Source: Scytalidium lignicola | Lineage: Eukaryota; Ascomycota; Leotiomycetes | Reading direction: 5' to 3' | DNA length: 64,000 bases | Assembly (NCBI GenBank): GCA_002812745.2 | Contig: NCSJ02000078.1 | Span: 84,782 to 148,781, forward strand | Shown: positions 45,572-57,817 of the stretch, in pieces | Position numbering within the stretch: the stretch's first letter is position 1 | How the letters are laid out: each line of letters begins with the position of its first letter | Made by a program: the position numbers and the translations under genes | The notes under the pieces: generated by a model | The model's database searches: none | Seen by the model: the letters and a program-made list of their open reading frames with translations, nothing else | Told to the model about the DNA's origin: nothing

Positions 45572-47218
45572 ATGAATAATTCGCAATTTAGGAAGTTAGT
45601 CCTTGATACTCCGGCGAGGCAGTCTACGAAAGGGGAGGGTAAAGCCAGCTTTGTAACTGACGATAAACGGGATGGCGCAACAACCGCTCTGGGTTCCCGC
45701 AAGCGGAGCTCTATACCAATGACACCGTGAGAATTCCTCTGTCATTTATTATTCCTATGGACGAATATATTTACTAATGTATTCGAATCAGGCGCTCAAT
45801 TGCCGGTGGAGGCGGTATAGATTTTGCTCGACAACTTGCTGAGCGGGCTGCAGGCTCACAACCTCAAAAGAAGTTTCGTTCTACCGCAGCTCCTAAAGGA
45901 TCTAAACTTCCAAGTGGTTATGTTGACCGTACACAATCTCGTGTCTCGGAGGAAGAAGATGAGAAAGCCGCCCGGATCAAATCGCTAGAGGAAATGGTCA
46001 AACTAGATCAAATAGACCAGGCTACTTTCGAGAGAATCAGGGATGAAATTTTGGGTGGTGATATCAGAAGTACACATTTAGTGAAAGGGCTTGACTATAA
46101 GCTTCTAGAAAGGGTACGGAGGGGAGAAGATGTGCTGAATACGGAATTAGATGGTGAGGAAGAAACTGTAACCGAAGATGTTGATGAAGAGTTCGAAAAG
46201 CTGGAACAAGAGAAGGTTGTGCCTGTTGCAAAAGAGAAAGTGGAAAAGGTAGGGCAGATGGCTCCACCATCGTTGATACCGGGAAAAAAGCGAACAAGGG
46301 ATCAGATACTGGCAGAGCTTAAGGCTTCCAGGCAAGCAGCAAAACAGGCCGCTCAACAATCACTGGGTGCGAGGTTCAAAAAAAGTCGGGGAGTCGAGGT
46401 CTGCATCTAGGATTGAGACAGATAGCAGGGGCCGAGAAGTATTGATTACCGTGGATGAGGATGGCCATGAAAAGAGAAAGGTCAGGAAGGCTCAGGCTCA
46501 GCCAGAATTGGAGAAGGCAAATGGACTCCTGATGCCGGATAAGGATGCGAAACCACTCGGGATGGAGGTACCAGAAATACCTAGAGCTCCGGAGGAAGAT
46601 GATGACATAAACATATTCGATGATGCAGGAGATGATTATGACCCACTGGCAGGGATTGGAGAAGATGACTCGGAAGACGAGGAAGGAGAAATCTCTAGCA
46701 ATGAGCAGAAGGAACAAACTAAATCTAAACGCCCCGAAACGGGAGCCTCCTTTATGGGACCCCCACCAGTACCGAAGCCACTAGCTGCTGCTGTGCGAAA
46801 TTACTTTGGTGAGTCGAAGACTGACCTCGGAGAAGATGATGCAAAACCAAAGGCTCTATCCGACCCTACAATCCTGGCTGCGCTTAAAAAGGCCTCCACT
46901 CTCAACCCGTTAGCTAAAGCGGCCGAGACTGAGGAGGAGGCTGCAAAGGAGGCAAAACGGAGGAAAATGCTCCAGCAAGATGATAGAGATGCTCAAGATA
47001 TGGATTTGGGGTTCGGTAGTAGCAGATTTGAAGATGAGGAAGACCTCGAGGATAAAGAGGTCAAATTGTCAAATTGGGGTAGTAATGATGATGGGTATAG
47101 TGAAAGAAGTGAGGGGAAGGGCAAGAGGAAACGAGGGCCTAAGAAGAGAAAAGGTGATGTGAACAATGCTGCCGATGTCCTGAAGGTCTTAGAGAGGCGT
47201 AAAGCTGCCGAGTCATAA
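45572..47218 (+). CDS. RED/IK-family splicing factor, with an apparent frameshift
   Basis: Exons 45572-45726 and 45792-47218 would encode about 526 aa if one A is removed from the seven-A run at 46378-46384. The N-terminal RED-like region is visible: NNSQFRKLVL, then DFARQLAERAAG, SGYVDRTQSRVSEEEDE, THLVKGLDYKLLERVR. The C-terminal part has basic and acidic stretches and ends GDVNNAADVLKVLERRKAAES. IK/RED proteins join the spliceosomal B complex and affect exon inclusion. Before the A run the frame reads GARFKK then shifts; skipping one A gives FKKVGESRSASRIETD and an open frame to TAA 47216-47218. No splice signals fit, so a sequencing indel is likeliest, with a true mutation as alternative. 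Confidence 0.85.
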
Positions 47219-47532
47219 CCCAGATCCTTTTTGAGCGATTGTAATTGCAAGAAAATAAGAATATATAGCCTTTCCCTAAATGGGAACGCGAAATTAACCG
47301 TAGTAGCCATTATCTTAGACACATGATATCGGAGTTAAATATACTTCTAGGGAATCTAACCTGTGATAGACTATTGATAATAGACGCGGCCTTACAATCT
47401 AAACTTCGCTTACTTTTCACGCTTCCCATCCCACCCTCGAGTTGGAAGAAGCCTGAATCCCATCTACTTTGCAACATACGCTGCTAGATAAGATAAATTG
47501 ATAAGTCTCATTCTCGAAGTAGTGAGATCACA
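47219..47532. other. Spacer between RED and the nucleoside hydrolase
   Basis: 314 bp with no gene recognised. Confidence 0.4.
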
Positions 47533-48807
47533 ATGACAGAACCAAGTATTAAAAAAATACCTGTGTGGCTAGATTGTGATCCTGGTAAATATTTTCAAGA
47601 GCCCATCATTATTGAATATTGGTTTACTAAATGTATTTACAGGGCACGATGTAAGTCAAATAAAGGGATTTCCTTTCCTAGAGAATAAAAGTCTCGTTCT
47701 AACGATATGTAGGATGCATTTGCAATGCTCTTCGCATCTCATCACCCAAACATAAATCTTCTGGGAATAAGCACAGTGCATGGTAATTCCTCAGTTGATC
47801 ATACAACTTCTAATGCTCTCTCCGTACTTACGGCCGTGGGACGAACGTCTATACCCGTTTTCCGGGGTTCAAAAGAAGGCCTCGTACGACCTGCTGTGCA
47901 TGCACCTGATATCCATGGAATATCAGGACTTGACGGAAGCCCATTACTTCCTCCTCCAGCCGTAGGTCCAATTGAAGGTGTCTCCTACGTAGACGCTATT
48001 GCATCTGCTTTATTGGCGACTCCTCCCGGGTCTGCATGGTTGATTGCCACAGGTGCACTCACGAATATTGCACTTGTCTTCCAAGCTTATCCTGAATTAG
48101 CCGCCCATATCAAGGGGCTGTCCATCATGGGTGGTGCTATTGGGGGTGGATTCACCACTGCAAAGATGGGAAAAGTAGATGATATGTCGAGAATAGGAAA
48201 CTGGAGTCCCTGGGCGGAATTTAATATCTTAGTTGATCCAGAGGCAGCTGCCTACCTATTTAAGCACCCGGAGCTCAGGCGGAAGACTGTATTGATTCCA
48301 TTAGATGTCACACATCTAGTACTGGCAACTAAGGAGGTACAGGAGCTTTTACTCTTTGGGAAACAAGGAAAAGCAGAATGTCAAACAATCGTTCCCGGAA
48401 GAGAGGGTAAGAGCAGGCTGAGACTTATTTTGTTTGATTTGTTGACATTCTTTGCCAAAACCTATGCCGAGGTGTTTGGCATTATTGAAGGCCCCCCATT
48501 ACATGATCCGTTAGCTGTGGCAGTTATACTAGATGGAATTTCTGACATCGAAATTCCATTTTATGACACTGTAGATGATAACGGAAAGAGCAGAATTGAG
48601 AGATATGAAGTCGAAGTTGTCACGGAAGGCACCCTTGAGGAGGCGCGATTAGGTTCCCAGCTAGGACGAACAATTGTGAGATTGTTACCAGAAGGAGAGG
48701 AAGGCGTGAAGATACCTCGAGAATTAGACGTTAAGAGATTTTGGACAGTTTTAGAAGAATGCGTTGAACGTGCCGATGAAGTGAATCTAGCGAAAGGCAT
48801 CGCGTGA
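47533..48807 (+). CDS. Nucleoside hydrolase (inosine/uridine-preferring type)
   Basis: Three exons, 47533-47584, 47643-47650 and 47713-48807, encode 384 aa. The enzyme hydrolyses the N-glycosidic bond of ribonucleosides for salvage; yeast Urh1 is the uridine form. The Ca-binding motif is formed by splicing: DCDP, then the 8-nt exon (GGCACGAT), then DAFAMLF, giving DCDPGHDDAFA. Further family parts are GNSSVDHTTSNAL, ATGALTNIALVF, AEFNILVDPEAA and PLHDPLAVAV with the conserved His-Asp. Without the microexon the metal site would be lost. Substrate preference is not resolvable from sequence. Confidence 0.92.
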
Positions 48808-49054
48808 TATGCTTGGAGTACCAATTGTCGGTTTATAGAGCGAATAAGTATAGACTGTATATATCCAGAACTCATGTCTTCGTCTGAAGCCGTAATCAAC
48901 TAGTCGATCGTGCGCTTTTCCTACTGAATCTTACCATACCACGTAAGAGAAACCAAGTAGTAATGCTACCAGGTGATGCCAAATGAGTAAGTAAGACTGT
49001 CTGTCCTAATCCCCGACTGAATGTGAAATAGTCCGTGAACCGTTTGAAACCTAA

Positions 49055-49666
49055 TTATGCTTTTGTTTTTCCTTCCGTTGTTTTGGGTTCGCCTTCAGCA
49101 TCAAATCCTAATGCGTCCAATTCCCGGATCAACTCATTGATCTTAATCACTTTCGCGAACTGCTCGGGCAACAAGGCGGCACCACCTTCTTTCTTCTCCT
49201 TCAACTCCTTTGCCTGTTTTAGCTTCTTCTTTAGATTCCTCGCCTTCTTCTCTCGCTCAACTTCTGGGTCTGCAGGTTGCTCAGACGGCTCTGTACTACC
49301 CCTCCAGTTTGTTTTGTCCATTTTCCTTCCCGATTCATTCTCCTCCTTGGTCTGACCACTTTCTTCAGCGGCCTTTGCCTTCTTTCTTGCTTCTCGTCTC
49401 TTGGCATTCTTATTATTCGCTGTAGACTCTTCTTTTTCTTCCCTTAGCCCTTCTGCTCCAGGAACACCAGAGCTCCCTCGATTTTTCCATGCATCGGCGG
49501 TACGATTTTTGTACACTTCAACATCCTCTGGTGGCTTATAGCCTGGCCGGATCTTGATTTCTCTGCGTGTGGAACCATCCGCTCGGACAGAGGACGGGAT
49601 ATGTCGCTCACCAGATTGAGTATCTGTGATTATTCCTGCCTTGGAAGGTGTAGGTACGGAAGGCAT
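49055..49666 (-). CDS. PYM/WIBG partner of Y14-Mago
   Basis: A single open frame of 203 aa. PYM binds Mago-Y14 and helps take the exon junction complex off translated mRNA. The N-terminal Mago-binding region is clear: SGERHIPSSVRADGSTRREI then KIRPGYKPPEDVEVYKNR. The middle is Lys/Glu/Ala-rich and coiled-coil-like (AKRREARKKAKAAEE, KKKLKQAKELKEKKEGG). The C-terminal conserved stretch KVIKINELIRELDALGFD follows. Length fits the family. The gene is convergent with the nucleoside hydrolase and divergent from QCR9. Confidence 0.92.
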   Translation of the reverse strand: MPSVPTPSKAGIITDTQSGERHIPSSVRADGSTRREIKIRPGYKPPEDVEVYKNRTADAWKNRGSSGVPGAEGLREEKEESTANNKNAKRREARKKAKAAEESGQTKEENESGRKMDKTNWRGSTEPSEQPADPEVEREKKARNLKKKLKQAKELKEKKEGGAALLPEQFAKVIKINELIRELDALGFDAEGEPKTTEGKTKA

Positions 49667-50011
49667 GATGAGCTAGGACGGTCTTCGGGAAACGTAGTCA
49701 ACCCAATTTCAGCACAAAATAACTAAGAACTATGAGAACGATGTATTATATACCATCGGAATTTGGGGGTGAAATCTAGACGGATCTGGCGAGGTTACTG
49801 GGAATTTACAGGTGATTCATACATGCGGCTGTAACTTTTGAAGCATAGAGTTCAGAATCGGTAGAGCAGCTGTCCAATCAGCGACTCGCTAAAGCGAAGT
49901 CGCGGAAGCTTTGAGCTTTCGCAAATTCATCCCGACAACCTTAACAGAACCACAACAATTATCTATTTCCAGTACCTTCAATCGATACCGTTTCCTGTCA
50001 CCTACTCCACA
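49667..50011. promoter_or_regulatory. Bidirectional promoter of PYM and QCR9
   Basis: 345 bp between divergent starts. CCAATCA at 49874-49880, about 135 bp before the QCR9 start, is a good HAP/CBC box, expected for a respiratory gene. Directly after it, GCGACT-CGCT and AGCG-A-AGTCGC (49881-49903) form a near-perfect hairpin-like inverted repeat. Confidence 0.55.
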
Positions 50012-50462
50012 ATGGTGTGTACTCATCTTATACCTAACTGATAACTCCTTTCTAACTCAATTGCAGGCTACAGCACCCCGTCCTATTTATAAGTTGGTCA
50101 CCCGTCCTGTTCCGCTCTGCCTTCTGCAACATAAACACTCCCATTTTACACGACGGATCGACAGCTAACTGTGGTGATTGTTGCAGTGCTTTGATACGAA
50201 AGAATTACACCTTTCTCGGTGTGGTATTTGCTGGTGCCTTTGGGTTCGAGATGTGAGTTGCGGATATCTAGGGTGGGAAGACACAGGCTGATTGGGTGGT
50301 AGGGCGTTCGATACAATCTCCGACAGAGTATGGAATAACATTAACAAAGGCGTATGTACCTTTGAAGCAATACGAGCTACTTGAGATGTACTGACAGCCG
50401 TTGAATAGCGACAATGGAAAGATATCCGGTCGAAGTATTTGGAAACCGGAGATGAGGAATAG
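50012..50462 (+). CDS. QCR9: Ubiquinol-cytochrome c reductase subunit 9
   Basis: Five coding exons, 50012-50014, 50067-50092, 50187-50252, 50303-50351 and 50409-50462, encode 65 aa. Qcr9 is a small inner-membrane subunit of respiratory complex III. The spliced protein has RPIYNALIRKNYTFLGVV, then FAGAFGFEMAFDTISDRVWN and NINKGRQWKDIRSKYLETGD, with one transmembrane helix (about 18-36) and the conserved NKG-QWKDI tail. The first coding exon is only the ATG, followed at once by GTGTGT. All junctions are GT-AG and in phase. No single reading frame shows the gene, so it is easily missed. The 5' coding exon has other possible donor choices, but only this one gives M-A-T-A-P in frame. Confidence 0.9.
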
Positions 50463-51052
50463 GTATAGAACCTGGCTCGATAGGAGGCTGAGACCTACTT
50501 GTAAACGGATCAAGATGTGCAATCAAGGAATTAAAAGGTTGGCCGGGGTTGTATAAAGACTGGTTGTGTACAAATACAGAAGCGCCTTATGACAAGACAT
50601 GATATGACCCCTCAACACGTGATCCGAGCCTAACCATCAAGAGATTTCCCCAGTCCTGTAGTTACTGTAGAATTGTAAATTAAGTATGTGAAAGAATATT
50701 GCTGCAGAATGTGTTATTGGTGTCTTCATTTGATGCTATAGGTTGTTGCCGGTGCGAGTTTCGCCACAAGATGTCATTCCTCTTTGATTTAAGTCATGTA
50801 CGGTACTCAACCGTACTACATCAGCACCAATAAAACACACTTGTTAGCATCCGCATCTAAAGTTAATACGTTGATTATTGGAACATCTTGCGTTGCACTA
50901 ATATTGCTCTGTTTAGTCAAATTTAACAAGGCAATCGTTCAACGCCGATAAGCCTTACCTTGTGAACCTTATTACTGTAGCTATTTCGTTTATGCAGCTA
51001 TCAACCCCTCAATCAGCACATCTCTCAAAATTCTTTCGATGAATCTCCTGTA
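50463..51052. promoter_or_regulatory. UBR1 upstream region
   Basis: 590 bp without a gene. A perfect inverted repeat GTACGGT/ACCGTAC with a 5-bp spacer lies at 50798-50816, and two TACTGTA copies occur (about 50662 and 50973). Confidence 0.4.
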
Positions 51053-54000
51053 ATGGTCGAATCTACAATAACAACTCAGGAGCGGCAGCTCTGCGAGTTT
51101 CTTAAAACTTTACCCCGCGTCCATAGAAACCGATATGACCAACACGCTGAGCGCGAACTTCTCTACAGTCTCTTTTGGTCCCTCGCAGGTGGCCAAGATG
51201 AACATATGCGATTACTCTTCCCGGAAGGCAAACGACCTTCACGAAATGGACCCTGGAAGTTGAGAACGGCACAGGGGGGAGCGGATGGAGATGAATTTAC
51301 AGAAGCTGCCCGAGGAAAGGCTTGTGGGCATATCTTCAAAGGAGGGGAAGCTACATATAGATGCAAAACCTGCAGTGCAGATGATACGTGTGTCCTCTGC
51401 AGTCGATGCTACGATTCATCCGATCATACTGGACATATGGTATATGTCAGTGTTTCTCTAGGAAACAGTGGGTGTTGTGATTGTGGCGACCCTGAAGCCT
51501 GGCGACTGCCTGTCCATTGTACAATCCATACAGCTCACGACGATGGGAAGAAAGACAAAGGGAAGGGAAAGGAAGCCGCTGGTTTACCACCAGCTCTTGT
51601 GGAGAGCCTACGAATGACTATAGGAAGAGCTTTCGACTATATCTGTGATGTTATATCGTGCTCCCCAGAGCAGCTACGACTACCAAAGTCTGTCGAGAGT
51701 ATTAGAATGGACGAACGGATGTCTCGACTTTCCTCCTTATATTATGATGGTGACATTGTCGAGGAGCCTACTGAATATGCACTTCTACTCTGGAACGATG
51801 AGAAACATACTGTGAATGAGGTTCGAGATCAGGTTGCACGGGCTTGTAAAGTCACGATGGCTGAAGGTCTTAGAAGGGCCCATGAGACGGATGATGTTGG
51901 GCGGAGCATAGTGAAATATTCAACCGACATTGAAGACCTTCTACGAGTGTCGAGGATTATTGAACAGATCAAAGTTACTGTCACAATAAGGTCGGCACGG
52001 GACACATTCAGAGAACAGATGTGCGGGACGATCATCGAATGGCTGAGCGACATTGCTGGATGCAGCGTTGGTAATGACCATAGTATTTTGCGTCAGATAG
52101 TCTGCGAAGAGATGTTGAAACCTTGGCGCACAGGCAGTGCAGCTAGCAATGCAGATGTCGGAATGAAAGGGATCGACGATCATGAAAAAGAGGAGCATAT
52201 TGATTACAGGCGGGAGTTAATGAACCGACAGGCAGAGATACTGCGAGCTGCTACCATAGCAGCTGCAGCTGCAGTACAGGACTCAGATGATGACAGCGAG
52301 AATGAAACTTTCCAGGATCCAGAAGATGATCTAGAAGTTGACAGCGATGGAGAAGATGGACCCACTATCTTCGATGTCATAATGGCTGAAGTTCCTCATC
52401 CTGAAACAGATACCGATGGTGATGTGAATATGTCCGGTAACGACGATGTGGACGAAGCTCTTGAAGTACAAGAAGCTACCCTCGCTGGATATCCGCCACC
52501 ACCACCCCCTCCACCTGTACCAACTAGACCCATTCGTGACCGAGATCTCACACCTTCAGATTCCGATACCGCTGAGCCGCTAATTCCCCCAAGTGTATAC
52601 GCAAAAGCTAACTTGGATATCCCTAAGACTCCACGAAATCCAGTCAAGAGTAAGGATCCTCCAAAGCCGGCGCGGTATTGGTTGGAAACACCGCACGATT
52701 TTAATAATAGGGATTCATTTCCACCCTACGAAGATCTATGGCAACGTGTGCGCTTAGATTGGATGATTCTTTTTGACCTTCGAATGTGGAAAAAGGTTCG
52801 AGTCGATCTTCGTGACCTTTATATTTCAACAGTTGTTACGATTCCTGAATTCAAGAGGATATTAGGACTTCGCTTTTCTGCCTTATATACAACTCTGGCA
52901 CAGCTCTATTTGATCGCTGACCGCGAACCGGATCACTCTATTATCAATATCTCACTTCAGATGCTCACAACACCTTCAATCACTGCCGAAATTGTTGAAC
53001 GAGGGAATTTCCTGACGAACCTAATGGCAATACTGTACACGTTTCTCACAACCCGTCAAGTTGGCCATCCTCATGAGATGTTTCCAAATGCTACTCTTGC
53101 CTTTGATTCTGGCTCTGTCACAAATCGAAGGATGTATCATTTCTTTATGGATTTACGATATCTTTTCAGCTCTCCCCATGTTCAAGAAAAACTCCGGACG
53201 GAAGATCGATATATTATGCAATTTTTAGACCTTGTCAAACTTCACCAGGGAATATGCCCCAACGTGAGAGCTGTAGGAGAGCATGTGGAGTACGAGACTG
53301 ATGCCTGGATTAGTGCGTCGTTAATCACCAGAGAGATAAATCGGTTATGTCGACAATTCTCCGAGTCTTTTAAGTGGAAATTAGGTGAAAATCCAGCATA
53401 CGTTGAAAAGGCAATAAGGCTTGCTGCAAAGGCGGTAATTCTACATTCTCTTGGTACGGAGAGAAAGCGATTCACCCAAGCAGAAATTAAGGAAGAAATT
53501 AAGTTGAAGAGAATTGGGGACTATGAATTCGAGACAGAACGTGCTAAATTGGAGCATTATATTGTCAAATTCGTCGTTGAAGAACAGCCTATCAGTTTTC
53601 ACCATGCTTTACATTATACTTTATCATGGCTTATTGAGTGTGGAAAAAGCATGTCTTCTGAGAAGCTGCGGCAACTTCTTTCTTTTACAGCTGTTGAATT
53701 GTTGCAGAGCCCTAAGGCTATGGGCCAACGAACGATGCCCTCACATGAATACACTCCCGAAGATCATTTGATGGCCGCTTTTGATTATCCCTTACGTGTA
53801 TGTGCTTGGTTAGCGCAGATGAAAGCAAGCATGTGGGTTCGAAATGGGATGAGTCTTCGTCACCAGCAAGGCACTTATCGTGGTGTCAGTCAGCGAGATG
53901 TCTCTCATCATCGTGACATCTTCCTTCTGCAAACGGCCATGGTAGTCTGCCCACCAAGCCGTGTGCTTGCTTCTATTATTGACCGCTATGGCATGGAATT

Positions 54001-57000
54001 CTGGATGAAGGGCCTTTATTCCCCAAAGGCTGCTTCTGTTGAAGAAGGCCAATTACTGGACATTGCGGAAGATCTAATCCATCTTCTCATAGTGTTAGTC
54101 AGTGATCGCACTTCGCTTATTCCCCCCGAAGAAGAGCCAAACCCTCATCTCCTTGCAATGAGACGTGATATAGCACATGTTCTTTGCTTCAAGCCGCTCT
54201 CGTTTTCGGAAATATGTAGCAAACTCCCAGACAAATTTCAAGATCAGGAAGAATGTCAAGATATTCTAGACGAGATGACAACGTTTAAGCCTCCAGAGGG
54301 GCTATCTGATGTTGGTACTTTCGAATTGAAAGAGAAATTTCTAGAAGATATTGATCCTTATATTGCTCATTACAATAAAAACCAGCGGGAGGAATCCGAG
54401 AACGCCTACAAAAACTGGATGGCAAAGAAGACAGGCCGAGCAGTATCGGAAATTGTATATGAACCAAAACTAAGGAAAATCGAGTCAGGTGTATTCGCAG
54501 ACCTGGCTGCCTTCACTCGAACCGGGCTTTTCGCGCAAATAATTTATTACTCGCTCTTATATTCCTTAAAAGTTGATGACCTAACCCTTGGTGTCCCTAC
54601 CAGTCGTGTTGAAACATTCCTTCACGTTGTCCTTCATCTTATACTCATTGCTGTTTCTGAAGATAACCTACAGGAAGTTGGCGGGTTTTTAATGGAAGAG
54701 CCGCAATCATTTGTCCATATATCTCTAACACGCCAGGCGAGAACGAATTATACCCAAGAGGCCCGGGGGGCCAAAACAATTGTTGCCGTGCTAGAGATGC
54801 TTTCTAGGAAGGATGGGTTTAAATCATGCCACACGAAAATCACATTAGTTCTAAAAAGAATGAAACAGAAGCGCCCTCAAACATTCGAGACAGCATTTGC
54901 ACGTCTCGGAGTTCCTATAGATCGGATATCTACTGCGTCTCCTGCAAGTATCAATGTGTTGGAGGACCGCGAAAAGAAGAAGCAAGCGGCACTTGAGCGT
55001 CAAGCAAAGGTTATGGCACAATTCCAACAGCAACAAAAGAATTTCTTGGATAATCAGGGTGATATAGATTGGGGGGAAGATGATCTGAGTGATGAAACGA
55101 TTGAGTACGAGGACGATGGACAGAAGAACTTCTGGCATTATCCGTCAGGTACTTGTATTCTCTGCCAAGAAGAAACTAAAGACGTCCGACTCTACGGAAC
55201 ATTTGCCCTAATGACGAAAAGCCGGTTATTCCGTCAAACGGATTTTTCTGATCCCGACTTTGTTCGGGAAGCAGCGTCTACACCTTCTAGTCTCGATCGT
55301 TCTGCTGAATCTATCCGGCCTGTTGGTGTTGCTGGAGAGAACCGAGAGCAGGTCCATAAAATAACTGCCAGCGGTTCTGAGATTATTACAGAGCGTCAAT
55401 ATATCGGGAGAGGCTTTCCATCTCACTTGACAAGGCGCGGTCCTGTCTCTGTTGGATGTGGGCATATAATGCATTACAAATGCTTTGAGGTATACTATGA
55501 AGCTTCCCAGAGACGTCATCAGCACCAAATTGCAAGACACCACCCGGAACGCCTAGAAATGAACGAATTTGTGTGCCCTCTTTGCAAAGCGCTCGGTAAT
55601 GCATTTTTACCAATCGTGTGGTCTCCAAAAGCGGAGCTATATCCTGGTTGTTTACAACCTCAAACCCCGTTCGCTCAATTTATTCAAGATCTTGGGATTC
55701 AATCATCTCTCTCTAGACACCTGGAGGTACCGCTTTCGACCCCGAAAAGCCGATCAATGGCCATGTTCTCAGAGTATGATGGAAAAGTTATTGCACAGCC
55801 TTTAGCTAGCAAGTGCAGCGAACTTGTCCTGGGTGCCTGGACTCCAGCTGAGACAAGCGTACCGTCCCCAACCAGATGGGAGAGATCGGATGTTTTAGAC
55901 TGGATTAGACCAACACTAAGGACGGCCGCAAACGACGACGCAGCTGCTGATGCTGGAGATTCAATTTGGCGGACTGGACCTGGCAGCTCTAGCTCGGACT
56001 CAGTCTCACCAATGAAGGAATTGGTAGATATCTACAGACGGCTAAGGGACACTATGGTTAAGAACGACCTTTGTTCTCTTCTCCCGTCAGACAACACTGT
56101 TACAAGCCGTCCATTGTTAAACGAGATTTATGGTAGTGATGTCCTAGCTGAATCACTGGGCTATTCTATTTCTGCTGTTGAAATTCAGCAACGTGGTATC
56201 GCGATACAAGAAGGCATGACTCTAGTTGACTCGGTTCCACAACAAGCTCTGACCCATCTACGCATCCTGTCTGAGACGGCTTTTTCTTATGTTTCTATCG
56301 GATCAATGCGGCATAATGGGAACAATAGAGTGGCCAAGGAATTTGTGAGGGATTACGAATATCAACATAGAGAGCTTTTTCTTCTTGCAGCAGAAGGTTC
56401 TACAGATACAGATTTATCGCCATCTGAACGGCCTAAATTACCGTTATTGAGGCGAGACATCTTTATTTTCCTCACTCAGTGTTCGTTAGGTCTTGTGCCG
56501 GTTGATCACTTGGATATTATTCATATTATCAGGCTTTGTTATCTTGCTGAACTAGTGAAAGTTGTTCTACTGATGGGGCGGAACATGTCTCAGTCGAGAT
56601 GGTTGAAATTAATCTATGACAACCAGCACGAGGGAGATGAAGCTTTGGTTAAGTTTGCCAAATTCTGCGTAATTGTGCGGGATACCGATTCCCAATATCA
56701 TGGATTCGGTAGCGAGAAGTCTCACACAGCATTTGATCAACCTCAATTTCAGAATCTTGCATCATGCCGCGATTTCGTCCGGAAATACGCGTTGGCTTTC
56801 CTTCGAAAAAATGCACTTCTACTCTACGTCCGATATGGCATCACCTTCCAGAACCATATAGCCAGTGATTTAGCTGCTGACGAACTTACTCGACTGACCG
56901 AGGCTTTATGTTTGCCCTCATTCGAAGATATGTGTGGCTCAGTTGTGTTTCCCACCGAGAGTTCAGATAGGTTACCTAACTTAGTCAAAGGATGGATCAA

Positions 57001-57614
57001 ACGAGCAAATAGCCAAGCGTTCATTAATATGGATACCCAAATTTCAGTCGGACATCCCCAGATTTTTGAGCTCATCGGCTTGCCAAGGAATTACGACACG
57101 CTCATGGAGGAAACGATCAAGAGGCGATGTCCGACAACGGGCAAAGATGTTACTGACCCAATGCTTTGCTTGTTCTGTGGTGAGATATTTTGCGGGCAAA
57201 GTATATGCTGCGCGAAGGAGGATTCGTCCGAGCCTGGCCGATCAACGAGCAAGATCGGCGGTGCACAGCAGCACATGCAGAAGTACGCCTGATTCCCTTT
57301 CCCCTTTTAGTTTGGAAATCTCTTGCTAACCACTCCTTCCAAACAGATGCCAAGAAAACATCGGTCTTTTTATTAATATTCGCAAGTGTTGCGTCTTTTA
57401 CTTGTATTATAGGTCTGGATCCTGGATGGTTGCTCCTTATATTGATAAATACGGGGAAGTAGATCCTGGGTTGAGGCATTCAAGACAATTATTTCTCAAC
57501 CAGAAGAGATATGATGCCTTGTTGAGGACAGTTTGGCTAGGCCATGGGGTACCAAGTGTAATTAGTCGGAAGCTGGAGATGGATATCAATAATGGTGGTT
57601 GGGAAACAATCTAA
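51053..57614 (+). CDS. UBR1: N-recognin E3 ubiquitin ligase UBR1
   Basis: Two exons, 51053-57282 and 57347-57614, encode 2165 aa. It reads destabilising N-terminal residues (type 1 by the UBR box, type 2 by the ClpS-like domain) and ubiquitinates the substrate. The UBR box spans about residues 89-162 (CGHIFKGGEATYRCKTC, CVLCSRCYDSSDHTGHMV, GCCDCGDPEAW). The ClpS-like region is LLLWNDEKHTVNEVRDQV (about 245-262). A RING-type domain follows far downstream (CILCQEE, VGCGHIMHYKCFEVYY, FVCPLCKALGN), then the C-terminal cap with MLCLFCGEIFCG. The intron joins HMQK to CQENIGLFINIRKC, matching the conserved UBR C terminus. A very long uninterrupted first exon is normal for fungal Ubr1. Confidence 0.97.
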
Positions 57615-57817
57615 GACATGATGGAATCGTAAAAGGGAAATTCATGACTATGCACCATTCTACAAATAATGGCAATGGAGACTCTTGAGAGGCGCTGGAA
57701 CATAAACGGGCGAAGGTCTCATTAGTTAGGGGCGTTAGTATTGGTATCAAAACATTATACGATTAGTCTTAACACTAGATATTATCTCCCTTGAATTTGT
57801 ACTATATTGGGGGTATA

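Noticed and set aside
46378..46385. Programmed -1 frameshifting at AAAAAAG in RED
   Set aside because: The downstream frame is +1, not -1, and the run is a typical homopolymer-error site.
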